Positions 48,868-58,705 are shown, numbered from the stretch's first letter. The stretch is DNA of 64,000 nt from Hyphomonas chukchiensis (GCF_000682695.1 NZ_AWFG01000001.1:528190-592189), one strand, 5' to 3'. A program made the numbers and translations. Notes: generated by a model from the sequence alone, not told the origin.

Positions 48868-50598
48868 ATGGGCCGTGCCTTGGGTGGTGGAGACAGCGAA
48901 TTCCAGGCCGACCGAACGCGCTCCAGTGCTGATGACGCCGCAATTTGGCGCCGATTCCGGGGGCTGGCGGGCGAAGACGCCCGGATTGGTGCACTGCAAC
49001 GGCTCAAGCTGTCAGGTCCTGTCCCGAAAGCCTTTGTCCATCACCTGCCAGACCTGATCCCCGCCGATACGTGGCGCGGCGAAGCCCTTATGCGCGATGT
49101 ATGGCGGATCGGCATGGAGCGGCTGACTCTGGAGCGGGGCCAGCCGCCATGGACCGGACCGCTGCCGTCCCGGCATTTCGCGGACAGGTTGCATCGCTTT
49201 GATTGGCTGTCCGACCTTGTTTCACAAGGCGCCGCCGGTCAGGAGCGCGCGGCCGGTTTCGTCGATTCCTGGATCGAATCCTTTGGCACGTTCAATGGGT
49301 TTGCCTGGCGGGCAGAGCCGACAGCCAGCCGCCTGTGGAACTGGATGCGCTGTTCGAACGTCCTTTTCGCCGAAGGGTGCCCGCCGGAGCGCATGGAATG
49401 CCTGATGCGCCAGTTGCGCTATCTCTCTGAAATCCTGGACCAGACCACAAACCCGCGCACGCGCTGGATGGGGTCATGCCTTATGGTCGCTCGCTCTGTC
49501 TGCCTCGATGGCGCCCACCGGCTCGATGAGGCCCTGGCGCGGCTTGACGGTGAGTGCACCGCCCAGATCCTGCCCGACGGCGGACATGTCAGCCGCAGCC
49601 CCGCGCGCCTTCTCAACTCGCTGCTGAACCTCTTGGCCCTGCAGGAGGTTCTGCATAAAGCCGGGCACATTGTGCCGGACTATTTCGACAAGTGGATCGC
49701 CCGCATGGGCGCCATGCTGGCCTTCTTCCAGACGGAAGACGGCGCCCTCAACCCGTTCAATGACGGCGATGAAGCACGTCCCGAAGTCGTCGCAGCCGCG
49801 CTTGACCGTCTCGCCGCGCCGCCGCGCCGCTTCACGTTTGCGCCGAAGTCAGGGTTCCAGAAACTCCAGAAGGGGTCGCTGCGCCTTGTGCTCGATTGCG
49901 GCGAGGCCCCGCCCCCGCCCTTTGGCGATTATGCCCATGCTGGCGCGCTCGGCTTTGAACTGTCTGATGGCCCCGCCCGCCTGGTAACCTCCTGCGGCTA
50001 TAGCGCCGAGGTCAATGTCGATTGGCAGGCCGCCGTGCGCCGCACGGGCGCGCATTCGACGCTTGTGCTGGCCGGACGCGATTCCTCCAATTTCGTGACG
50101 AATGAAGAGACGCGGCTCCTGGCGGCCATGGGTCCGGAGGGCATATCGGCCAAGCGCCTCGAGGAGTCCGACGAGATCTGGCTTGACGCCCAGCATGGCG
50201 GTTACAAGGCGGCCTGCGGCCTGCTGCACCGGCGGCGCCTGTTCATGTCCGGCGATGGCAGCCGCCTCACGGGAGAAGACTCCCTCGTGCGGCCGATCTC
50301 GCAGCCACCGTCCGACGACAACAAGTTCATCAATTTCGAAATCCGCTTTCATCTGCATCCCACCGTGACGGCCATGATGGGCCGCGATGCGATCCGGCTC
50401 ATCTGCGACAATGGCTCTGTCTGGCGCTTCAAGACGAGCCATGAAGGCACCCGGCTTGAGCGCACGGTCTACCTCGCCCGCGGCAATGTCGAACGGCCCG
50501 AGCAGATCGTCATGGCAGGTTATGCCGACCCCAATAGCGATGGCAGCGAACCGCCCAACTGCATCCGCTGGGCATTCCTGAAGGAGAAGGTTGCATGA
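48868..50598 (+). CDS. Heparinase II/III family protein
   Basis: A 576-residue protein of the heparinase II/III superfamily: an alpha/alpha-toroid N-domain (about 60-320) and a C-terminal beta-sandwich with SNFVTNEETRLL and FEIRFHLHPTVTAMM. No signal peptide is evident, so the protein appears cytoplasmic, as with its alphaproteobacterial relatives found beside purH. The enzymatic substrate is unknown and lyase activity on glycosaminoglycans should not be assumed. Its stop overlaps the start of the CapD-like gene (ATGA). Confidence 0.84.
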   Translation: MGRALGGGDSEFQADRTRSSADDAAIWRRFRGLAGEDARIGALQRLKLSGPVPKAFVHHLPDLIPADTWRGEALMRDVWRIGMERLTLERGQPPWTGPLPSRHFADRLHRFDWLSDLVSQGAAGQERAAGFVDSWIESFGTFNGFAWRAEPTASRLWNWMRCSNVLFAEGCPPERMECLMRQLRYLSEILDQTTNPRTRWMGSCLMVARSVCLDGAHRLDEALARLDGECTAQILPDGGHVSRSPARLLNSLLNLLALQEVLHKAGHIVPDYFDKWIARMGAMLAFFQTEDGALNPFNDGDEARPEVVAAALDRLAAPPRRFTFAPKSGFQKLQKGSLRLVLDCGEAPPPPFGDYAHAGALGFELSDGPARLVTSCGYSAEVNVDWQAAVRRTGAHSTLVLAGRDSSNFVTNEETRLLAAMGPEGISAKRLEESDEIWLDAQHGGYKAACGLLHRRRLFMSGDGSRLTGEDSLVRPISQPPSDDNKFINFEIRFHLHPTVTAMMGRDAIRLICDNGSVWRFKTSHEGTRLERTVYLARGNVERPEQIVMAGYADPNSDGSEPPNCIRWAFLKEKVA

Positions 50599-52487
50599 CC
50601 CCGCAACGCGCCGCCCGTCGGGCCATGGCCCTGACACTCGGTTTCGACAGCAGCATGGCTGCCGTGTCGATGATTGCGGCCTCTGTCCTCGTCTGGTCGT
50701 CCGACGCCGTGGACGGGGCCTATTCCCTGGAATCGGCGATTCTGAGCACGAGCGTCTTCGTATTTGCCATGCTGATCGGCTTCCTGGTGCGCGGGGTTCA
50801 GAAACAGGTCTGGCGGCATATGGGCTGGCCCGACGCGGTGATGATGGTCCAGGCGATCGGCCTGTCGACCCTGTTTTACCTGCCGGTGATGCTCGTGTTG
50901 AACGGACGGCTCGTTGCGCCCTGGGCAACCTTGCTGGTCGCCACGCTGCTCTGGACCATCCTTCTGTTCGCCGGCCGCATGATCGCCCTGTCGCGTTCCA
51001 CTCATACACCGCTGCAGATTTTCAGCCCGGTTTCCAAGACCGGCCAGCCCGTCCTGCTCGTCGGGGACGCCGACAGTTGCGTGCCGGTCCTGCGCCGCCT
51101 GCAGGGACAAGGGCCGGCGCGAAAGGTCCGCGTCCTCGGCGTTGTCGAGATGAAAGGCGCTGACCCGGGCCGGGCCATTCGGGGTGTACCGATCATGGGA
51201 TGCCTCGATGATCTCGGCAATGTCATCGACGTTCTGCGCGTGCGGTATGGCCAGACACCCTGGCTCGCTGTGACGGGAGTGGCCCGTGAGCGCAAGGGCA
51301 TGCTCAAAGTGCTCGAGATCGCCTCCAGCCACGGCGCAGAAGTGATGGCCTTCAGCGGCGATGAAGCCGCCCAAATCCTTGAGCCGGTGCACCCGGCCGA
51401 TCTGCTGGCGCGTGCGGAACGCCGGCTCGATATCGAGCCCGTCCGCAATATCATCACGGGCGCCAGCGTGCTGGTCACGGGCGGAGGCGGCACGATCGGG
51501 TCCGAACTGACCCGCCAGGTCGCGGCGCTCAAGCCCGCCACCTTGACTATTATCGATGCCTCGGAATTCAATCTCTACAGCATCGACATGGCGCTTCGCA
51601 CCCATGCCCCAAACGTCCCGGCCATGTCGCGCCTCGGCGATGTGCGGGACATCAGCCGCCTGACGGATGTCTTCCAGCGGGCGCAGCCTGACCTCGTGAT
51701 CCATGCCGCCGCGCTGAAACACGTGCCACTCATGGAGCACAATCTCTGCGAAGCGATCCTGACAAATGTCGGGGGCGCCGTGAACGCCGCCCGCGCGGCC
51801 GTTGCCGTTGGCGCCCGCCGGTTCGTCTTCATCTCGACCGACAAGGCCGTAGACCCGGATAATGTCATGGGCGCCACCAAACGCCTTGCCGAGATTGCCG
51901 TCAGCCGGATTGCCGCCGCTTCCAGTATGACTGCGTCCATGGTCCGCTTCGGCAACGTGCTTGGCTCGTCCGGCTCGGTTGTGCCCCTGTTCGAGCGACA
52001 GATCGCCGCTGGCGGCCCCGTCACGCTGACCGATCCGGGCGTTACACGTTATTTCATGACCGTCGAGGAGGCCTCCTCGCTCGTTCTGCAGGCGGCCGCC
52101 CTGCAGGCCCATGAAGGCGACGCCGACCTCTTTGTGCTCGACATGGGCGAGCCGATTGCAATCCTGCAACTGGCCGAAACCATGATCCGCCTCAAGGGCC
52201 TGGTGCCGGGCGTCGATATCGAGATCGTCACGACAGGCCTGCGCGACGGTGAGAAAATGCACGAAGCGCTGACCTACTCCCACGAGGAAATCAGCCCGAC
52301 CGCAGTCGATGGCGTCAATCGCGTCGCCTCGCCGAATGGTCATGGCGAACTGTTCGATAAGCAGCTCGCCGCACTGCTGGAGGCAGCCGCCCGGCGCGAA
52401 CGCTCGGAAGCGCTTCGCCTGCTGGGTGTGCTGGTGCCGGAATACGGCGCCAACCGGGCTGAACGGAACCGGCGCCAGAGCGCTTGA
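50595..52487 (+). CDS. CapD/WbpM-like nucleotide-sugar 4,6-dehydratase, membrane-anchored
   Basis: A 630-residue polysaccharide-biosynthesis protein. Four hydrophobic segments lie in the first about 140 residues, then a CoA-binding-like Rossmann domain (VLLVGDADSCVPVL) and a second, catalytic one starting VLVTGGGGTIGSELTRQ. The catalytic region reads FISTDKAVDPDNVMGATKR: Met takes the usual Tyr position, as in WbpM/PglF-type dehydratases. It probably makes a 4-keto-6-deoxy UDP-sugar for surface polysaccharide. It overlaps the heparinase-family gene and precedes purH by 60 bases. Confidence 0.88.
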   Translation: MTPQRAARRAMALTLGFDSSMAAVSMIAASVLVWSSDAVDGAYSLESAILSTSVFVFAMLIGFLVRGVQKQVWRHMGWPDAVMMVQAIGLSTLFYLPVMLVLNGRLVAPWATLLVATLLWTILLFAGRMIALSRSTHTPLQIFSPVSKTGQPVLLVGDADSCVPVLRRLQGQGPARKVRVLGVVEMKGADPGRAIRGVPIMGCLDDLGNVIDVLRVRYGQTPWLAVTGVARERKGMLKVLEIASSHGAEVMAFSGDEAAQILEPVHPADLLARAERRLDIEPVRNIITGASVLVTGGGGTIGSELTRQVAALKPATLTIIDASEFNLYSIDMALRTHAPNVPAMSRLGDVRDISRLTDVFQRAQPDLVIHAAALKHVPLMEHNLCEAILTNVGGAVNAARAAVAVGARRFVFISTDKAVDPDNVMGATKRLAEIAVSRIAAASSMTASMVRFGNVLGSSGSVVPLFERQIAAGGPVTLTDPGVTRYFMTVEEASSLVLQAAALQAHEGDADLFVLDMGEPIAILQLAETMIRLKGLVPGVDIEIVTTGLRDGEKMHEALTYSHEEISPTAVDGVNRVASPNGHGELFDKQLAALLEAAARRERSEALRLLGVLVPEYGANRAERNRRQSA

Positions 52488-52547
52488 CGCCCCGGCCCTT
52501 CGTGCTACCCCGCGCGGTAATTCAGCCAGCCGCCAGAGGATGACCCC

Positions 52548-54152
52548 ATGACCGACGCCGCCCACAGCGGATCTCCCGTGCGTATTCGCCGTGCCCTGCT
52601 CTCCGTCTCCGACAAGACAGGCCTTGTGGATCAGGCGCGCAAGCTGGTCGCAATGGGTGTTGAACTGGTCTCCACCGGCGGCACATCGAAACTGCTCAAG
52701 GAGGCTGGCCTTCCGGTCAAAGACGTCGCGGATCTGACTGGTTTCCCTGAAATGATGGATGGCCGCGTCAAGACGCTCCACCCGGCCGTCCATGGCGGCC
52801 TCCTCTACCTGCGCGACAACCCTTCTCATGTGAAGGATGCCGAAACCCACGGCATCGGCGCGATCGACCTGATCTATGTCAATCTCTACCCCTTCGAGGC
52901 GACCGTCGCCTCCGGCGCAGACTTCGAAACCTGTATCGAGAATATCGACATTGGCGGCCCGGCCATGCTGCGCGCGGCGGCCAAGAACGGCGCCTTCGTG
53001 GCCGTCTGCACCGATGGCGGCGACGTGGATGCCGTGATCGCCGACATGGAAGCCAATGACGGCAATGTGCCCGTTGCGCTCTGCCGCAAACTCGCTGCGA
53101 AAACCTATGCCCGCACCGCCGCCTATGACGCCGCCATCTCCGGCTGGTATGCCCGCCAGCTGGGCGACACGGCACCTGACTGGGCCGCGATTGGCGGCAA
53201 GCTGCAGCAATCCCTGCGCTACGGTGAAAACCCGCACCAAAAGGCCGCCTTCTATGTGAGCGGAGAAGCCCGCCCCGGCGTCGCCACCGCGAAACAGCTG
53301 CAGGGCAAGGAACTCTCCTACAACAATATCAACGACACGGACGCCGCCTACGAACTCGTTGGTGAACTCGGCGCCGAGACACCCGCGGTCGCCATCATCA
53401 AGCACGCCAATCCGTGCGGCGTTGCACAGGCTGGCTCGATCATCGAAGCTTACCGCGCCGCCCTCGCCTGCGATTCCACATCGGCCTTCGGTGGCATCGT
53501 CGCGCTGAACCGCCCGCTTGATGGACCGACCGCTGAGGAAATTTCGCAAGTCTTTACCGAAGTGGTCATCGCGCCCGGCGCGGACGCCGACGCCGAGGCA
53601 ATTTTCGCCAAGAAGAAAAACCTCCGCCTCCTGATCACAGAAGGCCTGCCCGATCCGGCCTCGCCCGGCCATTTCGTCAAGACTGTCGCCGGCGGCTTCC
53701 TGATGCAGGACCGCGACTTTGGCCGCATCACGCGCGCTGACCTGAAGGTCGTCACCAAGATTGCCCCGACAGAGCAACAGCTCGACGACCTCCTCTTCGC
53801 TTGGCGCGTCGCCAAGCATGTGAAGTCAAACACGATTGTCTATGCCAAGGATGGCGCAACTGTCGGTATCGGCGCCGGCCAGATGAGCCGGATCGATTCA
53901 GCCCGCATTGCTACGCGCAAGGCTGAAGATGCCGCCGAAGTCGCTGGCTGGTCCGAGCCGAAGACGAAGGGCTGCGTCGCCGCATCCGACGCCTTCTTCC
54001 CGTTCCCGGATGGCCTCCTGCAGGCTGCGTCAGCCGGCGCACTCGCCGTGATCCAGCCCGGCGGTTCGATCCGCGACGACGAGGTTATCGCCGCCGCGGA
54101 TGAAGCCGGTCTCGCCATGGTCTTTACGGGCATGCGCCATTTCCGGCACTAG
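52548..54152 (+). CDS. purH: Bifunctional AICAR formyltransferase/IMP cyclohydrolase
   Basis: Last two steps of de novo purine synthesis. At 534 residues it is full length. The N-terminal MGS-like cyclohydrolase domain starts [20 protein letters not shown] (about 12-31 in two segments) and continues with [13 protein letters not shown], and the formyltransferase domain has [22 protein letters not shown] and [14 protein letters not shown]. Start ATG 52548. It follows capsule-type genes but is a core gene. Confidence 0.96.
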   Translation: MTDAAHSGSPVRIRRALLSVSDKTGLVDQARKLVAMGVELVSTGGTSKLLKEAGLPVKDVADLTGFPEMMDGRVKTLHPAVHGGLLYLRDNPSHVKDAETHGIGAIDLIYVNLYPFEATVASGADFETCIENIDIGGPAMLRAAAKNGAFVAVCTDGGDVDAVIADMEANDGNVPVALCRKLAAKTYARTAAYDAAISGWYARQLGDTAPDWAAIGGKLQQSLRYGENPHQKAAFYVSGEARPGVATAKQLQGKELSYNNINDTDAAYELVGELGAETPAVAIIKHANPCGVAQAGSIIEAYRAALACDSTSAFGGIVALNRPLDGPTAEEISQVFTEVVIAPGADADAEAIFAKKKNLRLLITEGLPDPASPGHFVKTVAGGFLMQDRDFGRITRADLKVVTKIAPTEQQLDDLLFAWRVAKHVKSNTIVYAKDGATVGIGAGQMSRIDSARIATRKAEDAAEVAGWSEPKTKGCVAASDAFFPFPDGLLQAASAGALAVIQPGGSIRDDEVIAAADEAGLAMVFTGMRHFRH

Positions 54153-54163
54153 GCCCGGACAGA

Positions 54164-55168
54164 TCAGATCGAGACGATGATCTTGCCGAAATGCTTCTGC
54201 GACGCCTGATGGCCGAACGCATCGGCAATCTTGTCGAGCGGGAAGGTCTGGTCGAGCACGGGCTTGATGCCATTGGCTTCAATGGCCGCGATCATGTCTT
54301 CCTGCATGCTGGCCGAGCCGACCGTGATGCCTGACAGGGTGATGTTCATCGAGAACAGTGCCGCCGTCGGCACTTCGCCCGACACACCCGTCAGGACACC
54401 GATCAGCGAGATATGCCCGCCCATCTTGCTCGCGGCGATCGACTGCGCGAGCGTGCCCGGTCCGCCAATCTCGACCACTTCGTCAACACCGCGACCGCCT
54501 GTCAGCGCCTTGGCTTTCTTGCCCCAGTCCGGCGTGTCCTTGTAATTGATGAGGTGATCGGCGCCGAGTTCCTTCAGGCGCTTCAGCTTCTCGTCGGACG
54601 ATGACGTCGCAATCACGCGCGCGCCGGCTGCCTTGGCAAATTGCAGCGCAAAGATCGAGACGCCGCCCGTGCCCTGCGTCAGCACCCAGTCGCCCGGCTT
54701 GATCTTGGCTTCCACCATCAGCGCGCGCCAGGCTGTCAGGGCGGCGCAAGGCAGCGTTGCGGCCTCTTCGAAGGAATAGCCTTCAGGCATGCGCGTGAAC
54801 GCCGTTTCCGGCGCAGCGACCAGTTCGGCGCCAAATCCGTCTGCGCCATCGCCCGGCACGCTGGCAAAACCTGCCATTTCCGGCTGCCCGGAATACCAGT
54901 TCGGGAAGAACAGGCTCAGCACCTTGTCGCCCACTTTGAATTTCTTGGTGCCCTCGCCAACGGCGACGACTTCGCATGCACCATCCGACATGGGGATGCG
55001 CCCGTCCGGTGTCGGTATGCCGCCCATCACAACGACAAAGTCGTGATAGTTGAGGCTGCTTGCCTTCACCCGGACAAGGATTTCGCCCCGGCCCGAAGTG
55101 GGATCGGCGCGTTCCTCGATGACAAGATTTCCGGGACCACCGGGCTTTTTGACGGCTGCAACTTTCAT
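54164..55168 (-). CDS. Zinc-independent MDR-family dehydrogenase / quinone oxidoreductase
   Basis: A 334-residue medium-chain dehydrogenase/reductase. The Rossmann NADPH site GTGGVSIFALQFAKAAGARVI is near 165-185, seen as two adjacent parts. The GHE motif and cysteine ligands of zinc alcohol dehydrogenases are missing (position occupied by MSDGACEVV), placing it with quinone oxidoreductase-like enzymes. ATG 55168 with GGAGG seven bases upstream is clearly preferred over the long frame reaching 55537. Converges on purH with an 11-base gap. Confidence 0.87.
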   Translation of the reverse strand: MKVAAVKKPGGPGNLVIEERADPTSGRGEILVRVKASSLNYHDFVVVMGGIPTPDGRIPMSDGACEVVAVGEGTKKFKVGDKVLSLFFPNWYSGQPEMAGFASVPGDGADGFGAELVAAPETAFTRMPEGYSFEEAATLPCAALTAWRALMVEAKIKPGDWVLTQGTGGVSIFALQFAKAAGARVIATSSSDEKLKRLKELGADHLINYKDTPDWGKKAKALTGGRGVDEVVEIGGPGTLAQSIAASKMGGHISLIGVLTGVSGEVPTAALFSMNITLSGITVGSASMQEDMIAAIEANGIKPVLDQTFPLDKIADAFGHQASQKHFGKIIVSI

Positions 55169-55226
55169 TGTGTTTCCTCCTGTTGGCTCCAGAAGTCGGG
55201 TGCCTACGTAAGGGAAGTCAAGCAGA

Positions 55227-55721
55227 TCAGCCGGGTTCCGCAGTGAGATTGACCGTATAGCAAAACTGGCCCGCCTCAGGGCGCGGCGTCTCCGCGTTGA
55301 TATAGGTCCCGGCGGTTCCGTAATAATAGCCTTGAGGTGCGCCATCTCCGCCCCGCGCGAACACGGCGCAGATCTCGGCGCGCTGATCGTCCACGGGATG
55401 GATTTCAAATGGCTCACCCGTGATCGGGTCATCCTTCCAGTCCACATTGCTGCAGCCATCGGCCAGCCGCGCCGGCGAGGCGGGGTCGGCGATCGCTTCA
55501 CGCGCGGCCTGCAGGTCCTCCGGCAGTGGCCCAACACCCCGGCTGTAGCAGTTCAGCGCTTCAGCAGTCGAAACGACTGCCTGCAGCCGCACATCATCCT
55601 GCTGTATGTCGCGCGCCTTGCCCGGCCCGCCAGTGATGACCAGGCCTGCGACGACACTTGCCGACGCCACACCCGCCAGCGCCACGGCCAGCCAGTCGCC
55701 TGCGCTACTTGGCGTCCACAT
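55227..55721 (-). CDS. Hypothetical membrane-anchored protein
   Basis: A 164-residue protein with one hydrophobic segment (about 10-32) and a periplasmic C-domain containing four cysteines (ALNCYSRG, DGCSNVDW, AEICAVF, QFCYTV) that could form two disulfides. No family recognised. ATG 55721 is preferred; ATG 55745 is possible. The start lies inside the 3' end of the DUF5671 gene (17-base overlap), suggesting coupled translation of the pair. Confidence 0.7.
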   Translation of the reverse strand: MWTPSSAGDWLAVALAGVASASVVAGLVITGGPGKARDIQQDDVRLQAVVSTAEALNCYSRGVGPLPEDLQAAREAIADPASPARLADGCSNVDWKDDPITGEPFEIHPVDDQRAEICAVFARGGDGAPQGYYYGTAGTYINAETPRPEAGQFCYTVNLTAEPG

Positions 55722-56358
55722 CGCCCTGGTCCCCCTTTTCCGCATCGCTGATGAAATAGGTGAAGATCGCCCCGGCAATCACGGCCACGACGAGCGACTT
55801 GAGGATGAAACGGGTCGTCAGGTCGCCGCCGAGGAAATTATAGACAAGGGATGTCGCGTCCCCGAGCAGTGTACAGCCTGCGATTACGAGACTGAGATAG
55901 GTCAGCCATTTGCGTATTCGGGAGCGTTGCAGTTCAGGGCTGCGTTCCCGCGCCCCGCGCAGGATATAGCCGAGCCAGAGAAAGATAGGCGTTGCCACCA
56001 GCACACCGGAGATGCCGCTGCGCACCTGCGCGTCCCGATATCGATAAATATACCCGCCAGCTTCCGCCTTGTCGGGAAAGGCATAATCGACCAGCGCGAA
56101 CAACAGCGAGCCAAGACTAAACGAGACGATGCCGAGCAGGATGAAGAAAAGCAGATAGAGAAAAGCCTGCCGCGCCGAAAGATAGGGCTGCGGCCGGGGC
56201 ACGGCGACCGGGAAGCCGATATCGGTATAGACCGCCAGCGCGGCATCCACCTCGCCCTTGCGCCAGCCGGCCTGGGTCAGCGCACCATGAATGGCCTCAC
56301 GTGATTGTCCCTGCTGCAGGCTCTCCTTGACGAATTCCACGAGCGTCTTGTCGGCCAT
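55705..56358 (-). CDS. DUF5671 domain-containing membrane protein
   Basis: A 217-residue protein. The first about 45 residues are a soluble helical domain (LVEFVKESLQQGQSREAI, GWRKGEVDAAL) resembling SHOCT-like or UBA-like helper segments, followed by five hydrophobic segments from about residue 65. This layout matches DUF5671. The function is unknown. It overlaps the next hypothetical gene by 17 bases. Confidence 0.8.
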   Translation of the reverse strand: MADKTLVEFVKESLQQGQSREAIHGALTQAGWRKGEVDAALAVYTDIGFPVAVPRPQPYLSARQAFLYLLFFILLGIVSFSLGSLLFALVDYAFPDKAEAGGYIYRYRDAQVRSGISGVLVATPIFLWLGYILRGARERSPELQRSRIRKWLTYLSLVIAGCTLLGDATSLVYNFLGGDLTTRFILKSLVVAVIAGAIFTYFISDAEKGDQGDVDAK

Positions 56359-56421
56359 AGCGTCCCCCTCCCTGAGAGGAATGACAGCCTAGCCGGTCTG
56401 CGCGGCTCCCGCCAGCATAAC

Positions 56422-57384
56422 TCAGATACCGGCCCGCTGGAGCAGGCGCTGGAACCCTTCCCAGAACTCCGCCCGGCGCTCATCCGTTTCCATCAGGATT
56501 TCATGCAGCGCGCCGTCGATTGTCACATGCTCGCAATCGGGCAGGCGCGCGCACACCGCCGTATGGGAGGCATTGTCGACAAGCTTTTCCTCCGCAGCAG
56601 ACGCCACGAAGACCGGGATCGTCACCGCGTTCAGCGCTTTCGCCTTGCCGAACGTGGAGAGGATGTTCAGCGAGGCATCCAGCCAGCCCCAGGTCACCGG
56701 GCCAAGTTCCAGCTCCGGTGCAGCATCACACAGGTCGCGCTGCATCTGCCAGCGGCGCTTGTCGTGCGTCACGATATTCGTCTCGAATGTCTCGGCAGGC
56801 CCTGGTTGCTGAGCATAATTCCCTGACCGGCCCGTCGCCCGCATGGCCCAGACGAGATAGCTCATGCCGAAGAACTTGGATTTCAGGCCCCACATCGGCG
56901 CGCAGAAGGCGGCCGCATCCACCTTGACCAGTCCCTGCGCAATCGCCGCCAGTGCGATCGCCCCGCCCATGGAATGGGCCAGCGACACATACGGGCGCGG
57001 CAGCCGGTCGTCGAGCTTTTCAAGCCCCTTGGCGAGGGCGCCCATGAAGGTCTCGAACCGGTCGATATGGCCCTTCTTCGTGTCGTCCAGCAGGCGTTCC
57101 GACAGGCCCTGTCCCGGCCAGTCAATGATCAGCACGGCAAAGCCCATGGCTTGCAGCTCGCGCCCCACTTCGAAATATTTCTCGATGAATTCGGTCCGGC
57201 CCGGGCACACGATCACGGTGCCGCGCGGGTTCTGATAGGTCAGCGCCGGCGCGATGCAGGCGCGCAGCGAGCGGCCCGCACTGCCCTTGAACCAGATGAT
57301 CTCTGCACCATCCGGCGCGGGATTATCCGGAATGGTCACGAAGTCATTGCGCTGGGCGGCGTCAGGAGGAGGCGTATCTGTCAT
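56422..57384 (-). CDS. Alpha/beta hydrolase, lysophospholipase/monoacylglycerol lipase-like
   Basis: A 320-residue serine hydrolase of the PldB/lysophospholipase group. The strand-loop INxPG-like segment reads VCPGRTEFIEKYFEV, the nucleophile elbow is AHSMGGAIAL, and the catalytic His is in GALHEILMETDERR. No signal peptide, so cytoplasmic. A strong terminator for the upstream SCP2 gene ends just before its ATG, so it must have its own promoter or rely on readthrough. Confidence 0.86.
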   Translation of the reverse strand: MTDTPPPDAAQRNDFVTIPDNPAPDGAEIIWFKGSAGRSLRACIAPALTYQNPRGTVIVCPGRTEFIEKYFEVGRELQAMGFAVLIIDWPGQGLSERLLDDTKKGHIDRFETFMGALAKGLEKLDDRLPRPYVSLAHSMGGAIALAAIAQGLVKVDAAAFCAPMWGLKSKFFGMSYLVWAMRATGRSGNYAQQPGPAETFETNIVTHDKRRWQMQRDLCDAAPELELGPVTWGWLDASLNILSTFGKAKALNAVTIPVFVASAAEEKLVDNASHTAVCARLPDCEHVTIDGALHEILMETDERRAEFWEGFQRLLQRAGI

Positions 57385-57390
57385 GGCATC

Positions 57391-57424
57391 AAAAAAGCCG
57401 CCCGCAGGTTTCCCCGGGGCGGCT
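57391..57424 (-). terminator. Rho-independent terminator downstream of the SCP2 gene
   Basis: Read on the minus strand, AGCCGCCC (57417-57424) and GGGCGGCT (57396-57403) form an 8-bp stem with a 13-base loop, followed by TTTTTT (57391-57396 region). It lies immediately upstream of the hydrolase start at 57384. Confidence 0.85.
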
Positions 57425-57452
57425 CCTTTTGTCTGGAAAGCCGTCGCGGATT

Positions 57453-57755
57453 CTACGAGAACTTCTTCATCAGGCTCTGCAGCTGCATGGCAACGGACAT
57501 GTCGCCTTCAACTTTCAGTTTGCCCTGCATGAAGGCCATTGTCGGGTCCATCTGGCCGCCGGAGATTTTCTGGAAGTCGTTCCAGTCAACCTTGATCGTG
57601 GCATCGGCCGGGCTGTCGGAATTGTCGACCTTGCCAGCAGCGCCATCGATGAACAGTTTGCCTGCATCGCCGAAGTCGAACTTCACCTTTTTGGTGAAAT
57701 CGCCGCCCGGCTGGACAGCGGACGAAGCTTTGGATGTGAGTTCTGCGAGATCCAT
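57453..57755 (-). CDS. SCP2 sterol-binding domain protein
   Basis: A 100-residue single-domain SCP2-like protein that should bind acyl chains or other lipids. FDFGDAGKLFIDGAAG, ATIKVDWNDFQKISGG and DPTMAFMQGKLKVEGDM are family landmarks, with the usual final helix. AGGAGG is seven bases before the ATG. It is separated by 123 bases from the TetR operon and ends in a strong terminator, so probably monocistronic. Confidence 0.92.
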   Translation of the reverse strand: MDLAELTSKASSAVQPGGDFTKKVKFDFGDAGKLFIDGAAGKVDNSDSPADATIKVDWNDFQKISGGQMDPTMAFMQGKLKVEGDMSVAMQLQSLMKKFS

Positions 57756-57878
57756 AACGGGTCCTCCTTGAAATGGGTCTTGAAAGGGATAAAGCAGACG
57801 GACACGGGGGAAAGCAAGGAAAGATTGAAGCAGAGCGCAATTGTTCAGCCCTGCTGCAATCCCGTTTCCAGTGCCTTT

Positions 57879-58232
57879 TCAGGCTTCAACAATCGTCTCG
57901 AAGCCGCCGAAGATCATGCGTTTGCCGTCGAAAAGGTGAGCTGCCATGACGCCGGTGTCCTCCAATTCATTCATGGCGGCCATGTTGCCGGTCTCAAGGA
58001 CCTCTTTGGAGGGCCACACGATCCAGGAAAAAACCACTGTTTCGCCCGGCTCCAGCTTCACTGCCATTGGAAAGCTCGTCAACTTGCCTTCAGGCACATT
58101 ATCGCCCCAGGCTTCGACGACGCTAAGCGCGCCATGCTTCTTGAACACCCCCGCTGCCGTGTCTGCCATCTCGCGATAGGCTTCCTTGTTCTCTGTCGGC
58201 ACAGCAATCACGAATCCCATGATATAAGTCAC
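57879..58232 (-). CDS. DUF1428 domain-containing protein
   Basis: A 117-residue alpha-beta barrel protein of the DUF1428 family: YxxGFVIAVP at the start, HGALSVVEAWGDNVPEGK and FSWIVWPSKEVLE are family landmarks. The function is unknown; the family is often found with AHSA1 and VOC genes, as here. The frame opens with GTG at 58232 with AAGGA nine bases upstream. Last gene of the TetR-headed operon. Confidence 0.88.
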   Translation of the reverse strand: MTYIMGFVIAVPTENKEAYREMADTAAGVFKKHGALSVVEAWGDNVPEGKLTSFPMAVKLEPGETVVFSWIVWPSKEVLETGNMAAMNELEDTGVMAAHLFDGKRMIFGGFETIVEA

Positions 58233-58246
58233 TTCAGTCTTCCTTT

Positions 58247-58705
58247 TCAGCCATCAAAGGCGGCCTGCAGTCCGGCCACATCGAATTTCACCATGTCCAT
58301 CATGGCCTGCATTACGCGCTGCGACTGCTCAGGCGTGCCCGCGCTCATCAGCGCGTAGAACTGCTTCGGGACGACCTGCCAGCTGACGCCATAGCGGTCC
58401 TTCAACCACCCGCAGGCGACTTCGCTGCCGCCATCCGTCAGCGCCGCCCATACCCGGTCGACATCCGCCTGGTCCTCGCAGGTCACGGAAATCGAGAAGG
58501 CATCGGTATGCGGATGCCCGGGCCCGCCATTCATGGCCGTAAAGATGACGCCCCCGATTTGAAACGTGACGAGCAGCGCGGCTTCGCCCTGCCGCATCAC
58601 ATCGACGATCCGGGAATCCGGTATCACCGAGACATAGTATTCCGCGGCCTCTTCCGCGTCGCTGTCATACCATAGAAAAGGGGTGACTTTGGGGGGCCGG
58701 GTCAT
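58247..58705 (-). CDS. VOC family protein (PhnB/DUF1338-like)
   Basis: A 152-residue PhnB-type vicinal-oxygen-chelate protein: PFLWYDSDAEEAAEYYVSV, then AMNGGPGHPHTDAFSISVTC and a late CGWLKDRYGVSWQVVP (each a separate segment). Relatives are called 3-demethylubiquinone methyltransferase-like, but no methyltransferase activity is implied. ATG overlaps the GST stop by 4 bp. Free-standing counterpart of the VOC domain fused in the AHSA1-VOC protein of the same operon. Confidence 0.88.
   Translation of the reverse strand: MTRPPKVTPFLWYDSDAEEAAEYYVSVIPDSRIVDVMRQGEAALLVTFQIGGVIFTAMNGGPGHPHTDAFSISVTCEDQADVDRVWAALTDGGSEVACGWLKDRYGVSWQVVPKQFYALMSAGTPEQSQRVMQAMMDMVKFDVAGLQAAFDG

Noticed and set aside
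50520..53819. A 1,099-codon open frame on the minus strand across the CapD-like and purH genes
   Set aside because: It is antisense to two proteins with clear motifs, its translation is low in hydrophobic structure and rich in His, Asp and Gly, and it has no ribosome site. In GC-rich DNA long antisense frames arise from third-position bias.
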